A DNA stretch of 64,000 nucleotides, taken from Candidatus Pseudomonas phytovorans. GTDB taxonomy: Bacteria; Pseudomonadota; Gammaproteobacteria; Pseudomonadales; Pseudomonadaceae. The stretch lies in NCBI GenBank assembly GCA_029202525.1, contig CP119325.1, positions 1,067,001-1,131,000 on the forward strand. Reading direction: 5' to 3'. This document shows positions 18,329-26,652 of the stretch, piece by piece. Made by a program: the position numbers and the translations under genes. The notes beneath the pieces were generated by a model. It was given only the letters and a program-made list of their open reading frames with translations. It ran no database searches and was not told the origin of the DNA. The stretch's first letter is position 1. Every line of letters begins with the position of its first letter.

Positions 18329-18412
18329 CTTCGCGGGTAAACCCGCTCCCACAGGTTTGGCGCAAGGCTCGAGGGCGGTGACATCCCTGTGGGAGCGGGT
18401 TTACCCGCGAAA
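18329..18412. repeat. REP inverted pair
   Basis: TTCGCGGGTAAACCCGCTCC and its facing complement GGAGCGGGTTTACCCGCGAA lie between the terminator and the convergent membrane-protein gene. Confidence 0.9.
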
Positions 18413-18426
18413 AAACCACCTCGGTT

Positions 18427-19884
18427 TCAGGCCCGGCGCTCGTGCATGCGCGCCAGTTGCCTTTCCAGCATCGACGGGTATGGCTCCATCAACCGTTCCA
18501 CGCAGCAAGCACCCTCAGGGCTGGCAATCGGGCGAATACGGGCACGCTGGCGAATCAGTGAGTCATCGCTGATCTGCCGCTCCACCAGCAACAAGTTGCG
18601 GCTGTGCTGCGACAGCGCCAGGGCATCCTGGGCCTTCTCGGCCATCAACAGGTCAACCAGCTCCAGCCCATGCAGGTCATTACCCAGGGCCAGGCCCAGC
18701 TGCAGTTGCAGGGTGATGCCGCTGTCGGCCACTTCGATCTGCAGGGCATGACCCAAGGCACGCAGCAACTCGCCACAGCAAATGGCGTTGGTCAGGTAGT
18801 CCTCGCCACACACGCGGCTGTGGAACAGCACCAGGGTGCTGCCGTCGTTGAGCGTGTGGGTTTCGCCGTCATAGAGCGAGGCAGCATGCTCCAGGCAATC
18901 GCGGTAGCGGTCGGTCAGCTCGGTCAGGCGTGTGCGCGGCAGGCGGCGCAGTTGTTCCTGCGAGCCCAGCTGTACGGCAAGTACGGCGCTGTACTGTGGC
19001 TCGTCAGACTCGATCGGGGCGGCCTTGGGTGCGCTTTCATCGTCCAGCAGGCCGGCGAAGGCCTCGTCGTCGTCCTCGTCTTCGAGGGCGGCAACCTTGG
19101 CTCGGGGCGCGGCCTTGGGCGCCGGGGCGGCATCGTGCGGGTCGTCGAACTGCTCGTCGTCCTCTTCTTCGAACTCCGGCTCCGGCGGTGGCGGCGGGGC
19201 CAGTCGCGCATGCAGTTGGCGGGCGATGTCGCCGATCTCGTCCTGGCGGTCGGTTGCCGGGGTATAAGGCTGCGGATCGCGCAGCCATACCCGCAGTTGC
19301 AGCAACGGCAGGGTGATGTGGCGGCCTTGGCGCAGGCTCAGGGTCAAGGCCAGCACCAGCAGGATGGCGGCAAGGATACCCATGCTCTGCAGGCTGATCA
19401 GCATCGGCTGCTGGAACTGGCTCATGTCCAGGCTGATGCGCAGTTGCCCGGCAGTCACATCCTGGAAGCTGATCTTGGTCTGGTACACGCCCTCGGCCTC
19501 GCCCAGCAGGCTGTTGCGCGGGCGCTGGCCGGCCTCGGCGAGGATACGGTTGTCCACACTGTAGATCGCTGCATGAGCCACCAGCGGGTTTTTCACCAGG
19601 TTGCCCAGCAGTACATTGAGGCTGAGGATATCGTTGGCTACCAGCAGTTCGGTCGCCGAAGTGGCCGTCTGGGTGGTGAGGCTCTGGCCCAAGGCATCGG
19701 CCTGCTCGTGCATGGCCTGCTTGAACTGCAGGCCCATCACGCAGGCATAGATCACCAGCGCCAGCGCGACCAGGAAGATGTTGGTGCAGGCGATGCGCAG
19801 TGCCAGCGGCACGCGACGTTGACTCAGGGCACGATAGATCATCAGGAAGAAATTGTCTGGTTTGACGGGCGTGGGCCGGTTCAC
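18427..19884 (-). CDS. AhpA/YtjB (Smp)-type membrane protein with HAMP-like and cyclase-like regions
   Basis: A 485-residue inner-membrane protein divergent from serB, the same arrangement as smp/ytjB-serB in E. coli. Two transmembrane helices (about 29-49 and 170-192) flank a periplasmic sensor-like stretch. After the second helix is a HAMP-like segment, then a very acidic, proline/alanine-rich linker (about 230-300), then a C-terminal part resembling a degenerate class III nucleotide cyclase fold (YSAVLAVQLGSQEQL ... LVLFHSRVCGEDY). The metal-binding aspartates of active cyclases are not obvious, so I expect a non-catalytic role. The function of the family is poorly defined. Confidence 0.7.
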   Translation of the reverse strand: MNRPTPVKPDNFFLMIYRALSQRRVPLALRIACTNIFLVALALVIYACVMGLQFKQAMHEQADALGQSLTTQTATSATELLVANDILSLNVLLGNLVKNPLVAHAAIYSVDNRILAEAGQRPRNSLLGEAEGVYQTKISFQDVTAGQLRISLDMSQFQQPMLISLQSMGILAAILLVLALTLSLRQGRHITLPLLQLRVWLRDPQPYTPATDRQDEIGDIARQLHARLAPPPPPEPEFEEEDDEQFDDPHDAAPAPKAAPRAKVAALEDEDDDEAFAGLLDDESAPKAAPIESDEPQYSAVLAVQLGSQEQLRRLPRTRLTELTDRYRDCLEHAASLYDGETHTLNDGSTLVLFHSRVCGEDYLTNAICCGELLRALGHALQIEVADSGITLQLQLGLALGNDLHGLELVDLLMAEKAQDALALSQHSRNLLLVERQISDDSLIRQRARIRPIASPEGACCVERLMEPYPSMLERQLARMHERRA

Positions 19885-20018
19885 TGAGCTCGGCTCTTAA
19901 TGGCAGAAAGTGTGGGGCAGTATAGCGACCCGGGTTTTGTCGGCAAAGTGTCGTTGGCGCCCGATGGTCACGGAAAATCGGTAGAATGCGCATTTTTCAT
20001 CGAAGTCGGAGCCAGGTT

Positions 20019-21233
20019 GTGCGCGAAATCGTCCTGATCAACATCACCGGTGAGGACCGTCCCGGTCTCACTGCGGCTATCACCGGCGTCCTGCTGCAGG
20101 GCGGTGTGAGCATCCTCGACATCGGCCTGGCAGTCATGCACGGCACTTTGTCGTTCGGTATCCTGGTCGATATCCCGGACAACGAAGTGGCTACGGCCCT
20201 GTTGCAAAGCGTGCAGGCCAAGGCCCACGAACTGAACCTGCAGGCCCGCTACACGCCAATTTCCGAGGCGGACTACCAGCATTGGGCTGACGGCCAGGGC
20301 GAAGCGCGCCACATCGTCACCCTGCTCAGCCGCAAGATCACCCCTGAGCAACTGCAGCGGGTGAGTGCGGTGATCAGCCAGTATGGCCTGACCATCGAGC
20401 GCATCGAGCGCCTGTCGGCACGTGTGGCGTTGGAAGCCGAAACTGACAAGGGCAAGGCGGCCATCGAGATCTCCGTGCGTGGCACGCCGAGCGATGCCCA
20501 GGCCCTGCGTGCCGACTTCTTTGCCTTGGCCGAAGCGCTGAGCATCGACATCGCCTTCCAGAAGGACGACCTGTTCCGCCGCAACCGTCGCCTGGCGGTG
20601 TTCGACATGGACTCGACGCTGATCGAGGCCGAAGTCATCGACGAACTGGCCAAGGCGGCCGGCGTGGGTGAGCAGGTGGCGGCGATCACCGAGCGCGCCA
20701 TGCGCGGTGAACTGGACTTCCGCGCCAGCTTCAAGGAGCGCATGGCGCTGCTCAAGGGCCTGGATGTGGGTGTGCTGGACGAAATCGGTGCCTCGCTGCG
20801 CCTGACCGAGGGTGCCGAAAACCTGTTCGCCGAGCTCAAGCGCCTGGGCTACAAGACCGCGATCCTGTCCGGTGGCTTTACCTACTTTGCTCGTCAGGTG
20901 CAGGCGCGCCTGGGCATCGACTACGTGTTCGCCAACGAACTGGAAGTGGTCGACGGCAAAGTGACCGGTGTGGCTGTGGAGCCGATCGTCGATGCTCAGC
21001 GCAAGGCCGAGCTGCTGCAGAAGCTGGCCAACGAAGAAGGCTTGCAGCTGGAGCAGACCATTGCCGTGGGTGATGGCGCCAACGACCTGCCGATGCTGTC
21101 GCTGGCCGGTCTGGGTGTAGCGTTCCGCGCCAAGCCGCTGGTGCGCCAGTCGGCCAAACAAGCCATTTCCACCCTGGGGCTGGATGGCGTGCTGTACCTG
21201 CTGGGCCTGCGCGACCGCGACGCGCGCGGCTGA
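20019..21233 (+). CDS. serB: Phosphoserine phosphatase
   Basis: A 404-residue enzyme for the last step of serine biosynthesis. The N-terminal half carries ACT-like regulatory domains (VLINITGEDRPGLTAAITG), and the C-terminal HAD phosphatase has the DxDxT motif with Asp196 and Asp198 (FDMDSTLIEAE), then SGGFTYFA and VGDGANDLPML. The start is a GTG at 20019 with GGAG seven bases upstream; an ATG at 19986 in frame is too far from any ribosome site and gives an unusual N terminus. A bidirectional terminator follows. Confidence 0.96.
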   Translation: MREIVLINITGEDRPGLTAAITGVLLQGGVSILDIGLAVMHGTLSFGILVDIPDNEVATALLQSVQAKAHELNLQARYTPISEADYQHWADGQGEARHIVTLLSRKITPEQLQRVSAVISQYGLTIERIERLSARVALEAETDKGKAAIEISVRGTPSDAQALRADFFALAEALSIDIAFQKDDLFRRNRRLAVFDMDSTLIEAEVIDELAKAAGVGEQVAAITERAMRGELDFRASFKERMALLKGLDVGVLDEIGASLRLTEGAENLFAELKRLGYKTAILSGGFTYFARQVQARLGIDYVFANELEVVDGKVTGVAVEPIVDAQRKAELLQKLANEEGLQLEQTIAVGDGANDLPMLSLAGLGVAFRAKPLVRQSAKQAISTLGLDGVLYLLGLRDRDARG

Positions 21234-21266
21234 TCTGAAAATCCGGGGCCGCACAGCGCCCCCAAT

Positions 21267-21296
21267 AAAAAGGCCCTGCATATGCAGGGCCTTTTT
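21267..21296. terminator. Bidirectional Rho-independent terminator
   Basis: A perfect 30-base palindrome, AAAAAGGCCCTGCAT followed by its reverse complement, lies between convergent serB and psd. It has an A-run on one side and a T-run on the other, so it can serve both genes. Confidence 0.95.
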
Positions 21297-21309
21297 CATA
21301 TGGCGCGAA

Positions 21310-22173
21310 TCAAGCCTGCGCAGGCGCCGCCAACAGCTGCCCCATGCGCACTGCGGAACCAGCACCCAGGTTTTCGGCCCACTTCACCTGCTCTGGCCCG
21401 AACAGCACGATGGCGGTCGAACCCAGCTTGAAGCGGCCCAGCTCGGCACCTTTCTCTAGGTGGATCGGCGCACGGCTGGCTTCGTCGTAACGGAAAGTCT
21501 TCAGCTCACGCTTGGGTGGGGTCACCAGCCCGGCCCACACGGTTTCGATCGAGGCGACGATCATCGCACCCACCAGCACCACGGCCATCGGCCCACGCTC
21601 GGTGTCGAACAGGCAGACCACGCGCTCGTTGCGGGCGAACAGCTCGGGAACGTTCTCTGCGGTGGTCTGGTTGACCGAGAACAGGCGGCCCGGCACATAG
21701 ACCATTTCGCGCAGGGTGCCGGCCAGCGGCATGTGCACGCGGTGGTAGTCCTTGGGCGACAGGTAGATGGTTGCAAACTCGCCGCCCATGAATGGCGCTG
21801 CCATGGCCGGGTCACCGCCCAGCAGCTCTTGCGCACTGAAACCGTGGCCTTTGGCCTGGAAGATGCGACCGTGCTCGATCGGGCCGAGCTGGCTGACGGC
21901 GCCGTCGGCCGGGCACAGGATGGCGCCCGGGGTTTCGTCCAGCGGGCGGGCACCGGGCTTCAGGGCGCGGGTGAAGAACGCATTGAAGTGCTCGTAGGCG
22001 CTCAAGTCCTCGACCAGTGCTTCGCTCATGTTGACCTGGTAGCGCTTGGCGAACCAGGCGGTGAAGGCGTTCTTGAACCAGCGGGCGCGGCACTCGGCGA
22101 TGCAGCCGGCCAGCCGCGACAGCAGGTGGTGCGGCAGCAGGTACTGGCTGATGATGAACAAACGGGATTTCAT
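21310..22173 (-). CDS. psd: Phosphatidylserine decarboxylase proenzyme
   Basis: A 287-residue inner-membrane enzyme that makes phosphatidylethanolamine. The self-cleavage site LGST is present near the C terminus (FKLGSTAIVLFGP), so Ser252 should become the pyruvoyl group of the alpha subunit. Other family blocks are FFTRALKPGARPL and KDYHRVHMPLAGTL. It lies 9 bases downstream of the rhodanese gene, very likely in the same transcript. Confidence 0.97.
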   Translation of the reverse strand: MKSRLFIISQYLLPHHLLSRLAGCIAECRARWFKNAFTAWFAKRYQVNMSEALVEDLSAYEHFNAFFTRALKPGARPLDETPGAILCPADGAVSQLGPIEHGRIFQAKGHGFSAQELLGGDPAMAAPFMGGEFATIYLSPKDYHRVHMPLAGTLREMVYVPGRLFSVNQTTAENVPELFARNERVVCLFDTERGPMAVVLVGAMIVASIETVWAGLVTPPKRELKTFRYDEASRAPIHLEKGAELGRFKLGSTAIVLFGPEQVKWAENLGAGSAVRMGQLLAAPAQA

Positions 22174-22182
22174 GCAGGTTCC

Positions 22183-22992
22183 TTAAACTTCTACAGGCGT
22201 GTCCGGGTGGTTGCCCCATTCGCTCCACGAGCCGGCATAGGCCTTGACGCGTGGGTAGCCGAGGGCCTTGGCCACCAGATAAGTGAAGCCGGAGCGGCGG
22301 TGGGTCTGGCAGTGGGTGATCACTTCCTTGTCGGGCGTGATGCCCAGGTTGTGCAGGACTTCGGCGATGTCCTGGCGAATGCGCAGGTGGTCGTTGAGGT
22401 CCATGCCAGCGGTCCACTCGAAGTTGATCGCACCGGGAATGTGGCCGCCCTTGGCTGCCAGCACTTTCTCGCCGCTGAACTCCTGCGGGCCGCGCGCATC
22501 CCAGATGACCAGGTCCTCGCTGTCCAGGCGGCTTTGCAGGTACTCGCGGGTGGCCGTGGGTTCACTGTCGATGTGCAGGTGCACTGCGGCGTTGCCGCTG
22601 GCAGGCACTTCGGTGGAAAGCTTGTCCGCCGGCCAGGCCTGGATGCCGCCATTGAGGTAGTGATAGCGCTTGTGGCCGATCACGTCGAGCAGCCAGATGA
22701 AGCGCCCGGCCCAGCCACCGCCTTCATCGTCATACACCACATACACGGCATCGTCGCGGTGGCCGAGTTCGCTGAACAGCTTTTCCAGCTCGCCCAGGGC
22801 CGGCAGCAGGCCCGGCGCAGGTGGCTGGCCAAGCTGGGTGCGCTTGCCTTCGACAAAGCGCGCGCCGGGGATATGCCCGCTGACATAGCGGTTGGCGTTG
22901 CTCAGGTCGACCAGGATCAGCTGTGGCGAACCCAGCCGCGGCAACAGGTCCGCGGCTTCGATCACCAGGGGCAGGCCGGAAAAGTCAGTCAT
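22183..22992 (-). CDS. Thiosulfate sulfurtransferase (rhodanese), two-domain
   Basis: A 269-residue tandem rhodanese. The N-terminal, non-catalytic rhodanese domain spans about 1-125, and the C-terminal catalytic domain has the active-site loop CQTHRRSG with Cys228. It transfers sulfane sulfur from thiosulfate or a similar donor. The frame is open upstream, but the ATG at 22992 has GGAGA at a good distance and gives the expected N terminus. It resembles RhdA of Azotobacter and Pseudomonas, which is also next to psd. Confidence 0.93.
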   Translation of the reverse strand: MTDFSGLPLVIEAADLLPRLGSPQLILVDLSNANRYVSGHIPGARFVEGKRTQLGQPPAPGLLPALGELEKLFSELGHRDDAVYVVYDDEGGGWAGRFIWLLDVIGHKRYHYLNGGIQAWPADKLSTEVPASGNAAVHLHIDSEPTATREYLQSRLDSEDLVIWDARGPQEFSGEKVLAAKGGHIPGAINFEWTAGMDLNDHLRIRQDIAEVLHNLGITPDKEVITHCQTHRRSGFTYLVAKALGYPRVKAYAGSWSEWGNHPDTPVEV

Positions 22993-23036
22993 CCACGGTC
23001 TCCAGTGTGGAAAGAGGGGTGATTGTAGCTCAAGGC

Positions 23037-24572
23037 TCAGCCCTTGCGGTTGACAAACACTGACAGCGCCCGCTCGGTGCATTGCGCGGTTTTGCCAAAG
23101 GCCTGCACGCTGATATCGGCCAAAGGCCGGCAACCCTGGTCGGCCACCATCAGCATCAGCACCTGATCGTTTACTGCAAGCGAGCGCAGCAGCACGTGCT
23201 CGCTGCGAAACAGCGCACGCAGCGGGGGTGGCAGCAGGGCCGAGAACTGGGTGTGGTTTTCCGGGGTGATACGCAGTTGCCCGGCCTGGGCCATCAGCTT
23301 TTGCAGCAATTTGTTTTGTGATACCTGCAGGGCCAAGGCCCCGGCCTCTTTGGGCAAGCCGGCGATCTGCTGCACGCGCAGGTAGTCGCTGGCCTTGTCC
23401 AGGCTCAGCAGCATGATGCGTTGCATGCCGCAGGCCAGCAGTGCTTCGCCGGCCTGGGTGGCCAGGTGCACGGTGTTGGTGAACGGGCTGGGCTGGGCCA
23501 ACAGGTCCTGGCACAGCTTGCGCCAGCGCGCCAGGTCGTCGCTGCTGGGCGGTGGCGGGGCCAGCATGTCCGGGTGCGGGCGGCGCTGGTGCCAGGGCCA
23601 GATAAGTGCTTCAGCCGGGTGGAACAGGGCATGCCTGGCGTGGCGGCGGGCGCTGGCGGCCGCCTGCTGGTGTACTTGCTGCTGTACGTCTTCCAGCGAG
23701 GTCTGCAGGTACAACGCAGTCAGCAGCTGCCAGCGCAGCAGGTGCGGGTTGTCCCAGCCTACCTGCGCGGCCAGCGCAAGGTTGTTGGCCAGCAGCACAG
23801 TGTTGGCCGGCTGGTTGAACCAGCGGCGCAGGCCGGGCTCGGCGTCCAGGCGGTGTTGCTGGCTGAGCAGGTCTTCGTCGCGGGCGATACTGAGCACCAG
23901 GGCCAGTTGTTCGCGCTCTTCCAGCAGCAGGCGGTAACCCTGGGTCACCCACTGCGGCAGGCGCCAGTACTCTGCCATGGTCTGGCACAGCGCCATGATG
24001 CGCACGCCAAACAGCTCTTCCTCTACCTGGGCGGCGTCCTCGCCCTTGTGGATAACCCGAAGCTCCCAGGTGTCCAGCAGCTTGGGGTAAGCCAGCGCCA
24101 GCGGCCACAGCGGTGACAGGAAAAGCAGGCTTCCCCAGTGAATTTCCTGCCACAGCCGTGCCAGGCGGCTGGCGAACAGGCCGCTGGCCTGTTGCGAAGC
24201 GTGCTGGCTGATCAGTTGAAACTGGCTGAGCACCGGCGGGATTTCTTCGACGGGCAGCGAGGGCAGGCGCTTGAGCAGTTGCTCGCTGCGCTCCAGGCCC
24301 AGGCGGTTGAGGGCGACTTCCAGGCTTTCGGCGGGCTCTGCCTGGCTGGCGTTGGTGGGGTGATTCGCTTCGCGCATCACCGAAAGCACCAGTGCCGGGC
24401 TATCCTGCATCAGTTCGGCGATATCGCGCAGCGAGCGGCGGTTATCGTGGATGGCAGCCATGACCCGGTCGTAGCTGTGCTTCGGCACGGGTATGCGAAC
24501 ACTCTCGAGCAGCTTTACCCAGGCCTCTAGCGTACGTGGGGCCTGAGCGGGCACCTTGGTTTCAATTGGCAT
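23037..24572 (-). CDS. HDOD-domain protein
   Basis: A 511-residue cytoplasmic protein whose N-terminal half resembles the HDOD domain (VPKHSYDRVMAAIHDN, LRDIAELMQDSPALVLSVM, SLEVALNRLGLERSEQLL), a catalytically inactive relative of HD phosphohydrolases often found in bacterial signalling. The C-terminal part could be a GAF-like sensor region (residues about 360-505), but I see no diagnostic motif. It is divergent from motA with a short shared region, and the same pairing is seen in other pseudomonads, which suggests a link with motility (inference). Confidence 0.8.
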   Translation of the reverse strand: MPIETKVPAQAPRTLEAWVKLLESVRIPVPKHSYDRVMAAIHDNRRSLRDIAELMQDSPALVLSVMREANHPTNASQAEPAESLEVALNRLGLERSEQLLKRLPSLPVEEIPPVLSQFQLISQHASQQASGLFASRLARLWQEIHWGSLLFLSPLWPLALAYPKLLDTWELRVIHKGEDAAQVEEELFGVRIMALCQTMAEYWRLPQWVTQGYRLLLEEREQLALVLSIARDEDLLSQQHRLDAEPGLRRWFNQPANTVLLANNLALAAQVGWDNPHLLRWQLLTALYLQTSLEDVQQQVHQQAAASARRHARHALFHPAEALIWPWHQRRPHPDMLAPPPPSSDDLARWRKLCQDLLAQPSPFTNTVHLATQAGEALLACGMQRIMLLSLDKASDYLRVQQIAGLPKEAGALALQVSQNKLLQKLMAQAGQLRITPENHTQFSALLPPPLRALFRSEHVLLRSLAVNDQVLMLMVADQGCRPLADISVQAFGKTAQCTERALSVFVNRKG

Positions 24573-24611
24573 TTTGACATCAGTCCGAACTGGCTTTTCG
24601 CATTGAGTGGC

Positions 24612-24638
24612 TATAGTCTGGCGCAGTTCTGCCGATAA
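24612..24638 (+). promoter_or_regulatory. FliA (sigma-28) promoter for motAB
   Basis: TATAGTCT (24612-24619), an 11-base spacer, then GCCGATAA (24631-24638). The -10 box is identical to the flagellar sigma-28 consensus, and the -35 box matches six of eight positions of TAAAGTTT. It sits 64 bases before the motA start. Confidence 0.88.
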
Positions 24639-24702
24639 GTAGAAGAAGAGTTTTAAAGCTCCCGTCTCTCACCCCGACCACGACAGCAAGTGCTTTGAAC
24701 CT

Positions 24703-25554
24703 ATGGCTAAAATTATCGGCATCATTGTCGTATTCGCGAGCGTGCTCGGCGGGTACGTGCTCTCCCACGGCAAGATCGCTGCACTGATCCAGCCGTTTGA
24801 AGTACTGATCATTGGCGGCGCAGCCTTCGGTGCATTCCTGCAGGCCAACCCCGGCTACATGACCATGCACGTCATCAAGAAGTCGATGAAGATGTTCGGC
24901 TCGCGCTTCACCCATGCCTACTACCTGGAGGTATTGGGCCTGGTGTACGAGATCCTCAACAAGAGCCGTCGCGAAGGCATGATGGCCATTGAGGCCGACA
25001 TCGAGGACGCATCTGCCAGCCCGATCTTCGCCAAGTACCCGACAGTGCTGGCCGACGAGCGCATGACCGCGTTCGTCTGCGACTACCTGCGCATCATGTC
25101 TACCGGCAACATGGCCCCGCACGAGCTTGAGGGCCTGTTCGACATGGAACTGCTGAGCATGAAGGAAGAGCTCGAGCACCCCTCCCATGCGGTGACAGGC
25201 ATTGCCGATGGCATGCCTGGTTTCGGTATCGTTGCGGCGGTACTGGGTATCGTGGTGACCATGGCTTCGCTGGGCGAGGGTGATCAGGCTGCCATCGGCA
25301 TGCACGTGGGTGCGGCGCTGGTCGGTACCTTCTTCGGTATTCTGGCTGCCTACGGCTTCTTCGGCCCGCTGGCCAAGTGCCTGGAGCACGATGCCAAGGA
25401 AGAGCTGAACCTCTACGAATCGATCAAGGCTTCGCTGGTTGCCTCGGCCTCGGGCATGCCACCTTCGCTGGCCGTCGAGTTCGGGCGCAAGGTGCTTTAC
25501 CCCAAGCATCGCCCTAGCTTTGCCGAGCTGGAACAAGCAGTACGCGGTCGCTGA
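24703..25554 (+). CDS. motA: Flagellar motor stator protein MotA
   Basis: A 283-residue inner-membrane stator subunit with four transmembrane helices; with MotB it forms the proton channel that drives flagellar rotation. The N terminus MAKIIGIIVVFASVLGGYVL and the late proline-bearing helix FGIVAAVLGIVVTMASLG are typical, as is the large cytoplasmic loop (about residues 60-165). It is followed by motB after 3 bases. Confidence 0.97.
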   Translation: MAKIIGIIVVFASVLGGYVLSHGKIAALIQPFEVLIIGGAAFGAFLQANPGYMTMHVIKKSMKMFGSRFTHAYYLEVLGLVYEILNKSRREGMMAIEADIEDASASPIFAKYPTVLADERMTAFVCDYLRIMSTGNMAPHELEGLFDMELLSMKEELEHPSHAVTGIADGMPGFGIVAAVLGIVVTMASLGEGDQAAIGMHVGAALVGTFFGILAAYGFFGPLAKCLEHDAKEELNLYESIKASLVASASGMPPSLAVEFGRKVLYPKHRPSFAELEQAVRGR

Positions 25555-25557
25555 TTC

Positions 25558-26610
25558 ATGGAAAACAATCAGCCCATCATCATCAAGCGCGTCAAGCGCT
25601 ATGGCGGCGGCCACCATGGCGGCGCCTGGAAAATCGCCTTCGCCGACTTCGCCACGGCGATGATGGCCTTCTTCCTGGTGCTGTGGCTGATGTCCACCGC
25701 CACGCCGGAGCAGAAGATCGCCATTGCTGGCTACTTCAACGACCCGATCGGTTTTTCTGAAAGCGGCACGCCATACGTCATCGACCTGGGCGGCACGCCT
25801 GAGATGGCGCCGGACAAGACCATCAATCCGGAAGTGAAGACCGAGCCGATGCAGGAGAACCCGGTCCAGCTGAACAAGGACCAGGTCGAAACCATGGCCG
25901 AGCAGGTCGAGCGCGAGCGCCTGGAACTGCTGCTGCAGGAACTGCAGAACAAGGTCGAAGAGAACCCGCAACTGCAGAAGTTCAAAGACCAGATTCTGTT
26001 TGAAATTACCCAGGACGGCCTGCGCATCCAGATCATGGATGCCGAGAACCGGCCGATGTTCGACATCGGTAGCGCCCGTTTGCAGCCGTACTTCGAAGAC
26101 ATCTTGCTGGCCATGGCCGATACCATCAAGGCGGTGCCAAACAAGATCAGCGTCAGTGGCCACACCGATGCCAAGCCGTATGCCGGCAGTGGCGAGTTCG
26201 GCAACTGGGAACTGTCGGCCAACCGTGCCAATGCTGCGCGCCGTGCGCTGGTGGCAGGTGGTTACCCGGACGGGCAGGTGGCGCGGGTGGTGGGCTATGC
26301 CTCGTCGTCGCTGTTCGACCGCAAAAACCCGTTCAACCCGGTCAACCGCCGTATCGATATCATCGTGCTGACCAAGAAGGCCCAGCGCAATATCGAGGGT
26401 GAGCAGGGTTCGCCGGAGGCTCCTGCCACCGAGCCTGCCGTGCCGCCGGCCAGTGGCGCTGCGCCAGGGGCTTCGGCACCCGTTGCGCCAACTGCACCGG
26501 GGACGGCTGCCGAGACAGAGCAAGCGCCGATGCAGCCGCGCGAGCTGCGCCAGAAGCTGAACATCTTCGAAGATGGCACGCTGAAGATGGATGAGGCCAA
26601 GGAGCAGTAA
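25558..26610 (+). CDS. motB: Flagellar motor stator protein MotB
   Basis: A 350-residue peptidoglycan-anchored stator subunit. The single transmembrane helix follows AFADFATAMMAFFLVLWLM, where Asp30 is the proton-carrying residue. An OmpA-like peptidoglycan-binding domain covers about 145-285 (VSGHTDAKPY, NWELSANRANAARRAL, NRRIDIIVL). The C terminus is an alanine/proline-rich tail. A GC-rich hairpin with a poor T-run (26618-26637) follows. Confidence 0.97.
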   Translation: MENNQPIIIKRVKRYGGGHHGGAWKIAFADFATAMMAFFLVLWLMSTATPEQKIAIAGYFNDPIGFSESGTPYVIDLGGTPEMAPDKTINPEVKTEPMQENPVQLNKDQVETMAEQVERERLELLLQELQNKVEENPQLQKFKDQILFEITQDGLRIQIMDAENRPMFDIGSARLQPYFEDILLAMADTIKAVPNKISVSGHTDAKPYAGSGEFGNWELSANRANAARRALVAGGYPDGQVARVVGYASSSLFDRKNPFNPVNRRIDIIVLTKKAQRNIEGEQGSPEAPATEPAVPPASGAAPGASAPVAPTAPGTAAETEQAPMQPRELRQKLNIFEDGTLKMDEAKEQ

Positions 26611-26617
26611 CGCAGTC

Positions 26618-26637
26618 GCGGCCCGGGGGAGGGCCGC
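26618..26637. terminator. Possible terminator hairpin after motB
   Basis: GCGGCCC (26618-26624) and GGGCCGC (26631-26637) can pair around GGGGGA. The following bases are TTCT only, so termination strength is doubtful. It sits between convergent motB and rsgA. Confidence 0.4.
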
Positions 26638-26652
26638 TTCTACCGCTTACGC

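Noticed and set aside
18604..19887. 427-codon forward open frame across the AhpA-like gene
   Set aside because: Glutamine- and glycine-rich antisense reading; the reverse-strand frame has real membrane segments and a conserved neighbour.
21460..23022. 520-codon forward open frame across psd and the rhodanese gene
   Set aside because: Both reverse-strand genes are certain, and this frame has no recognisable domain.
24580..26523. 647-codon reverse open frame across motA and motB
   Set aside because: A shadow of motAB; the mot genes have a consensus FliA promoter and clear family motifs.
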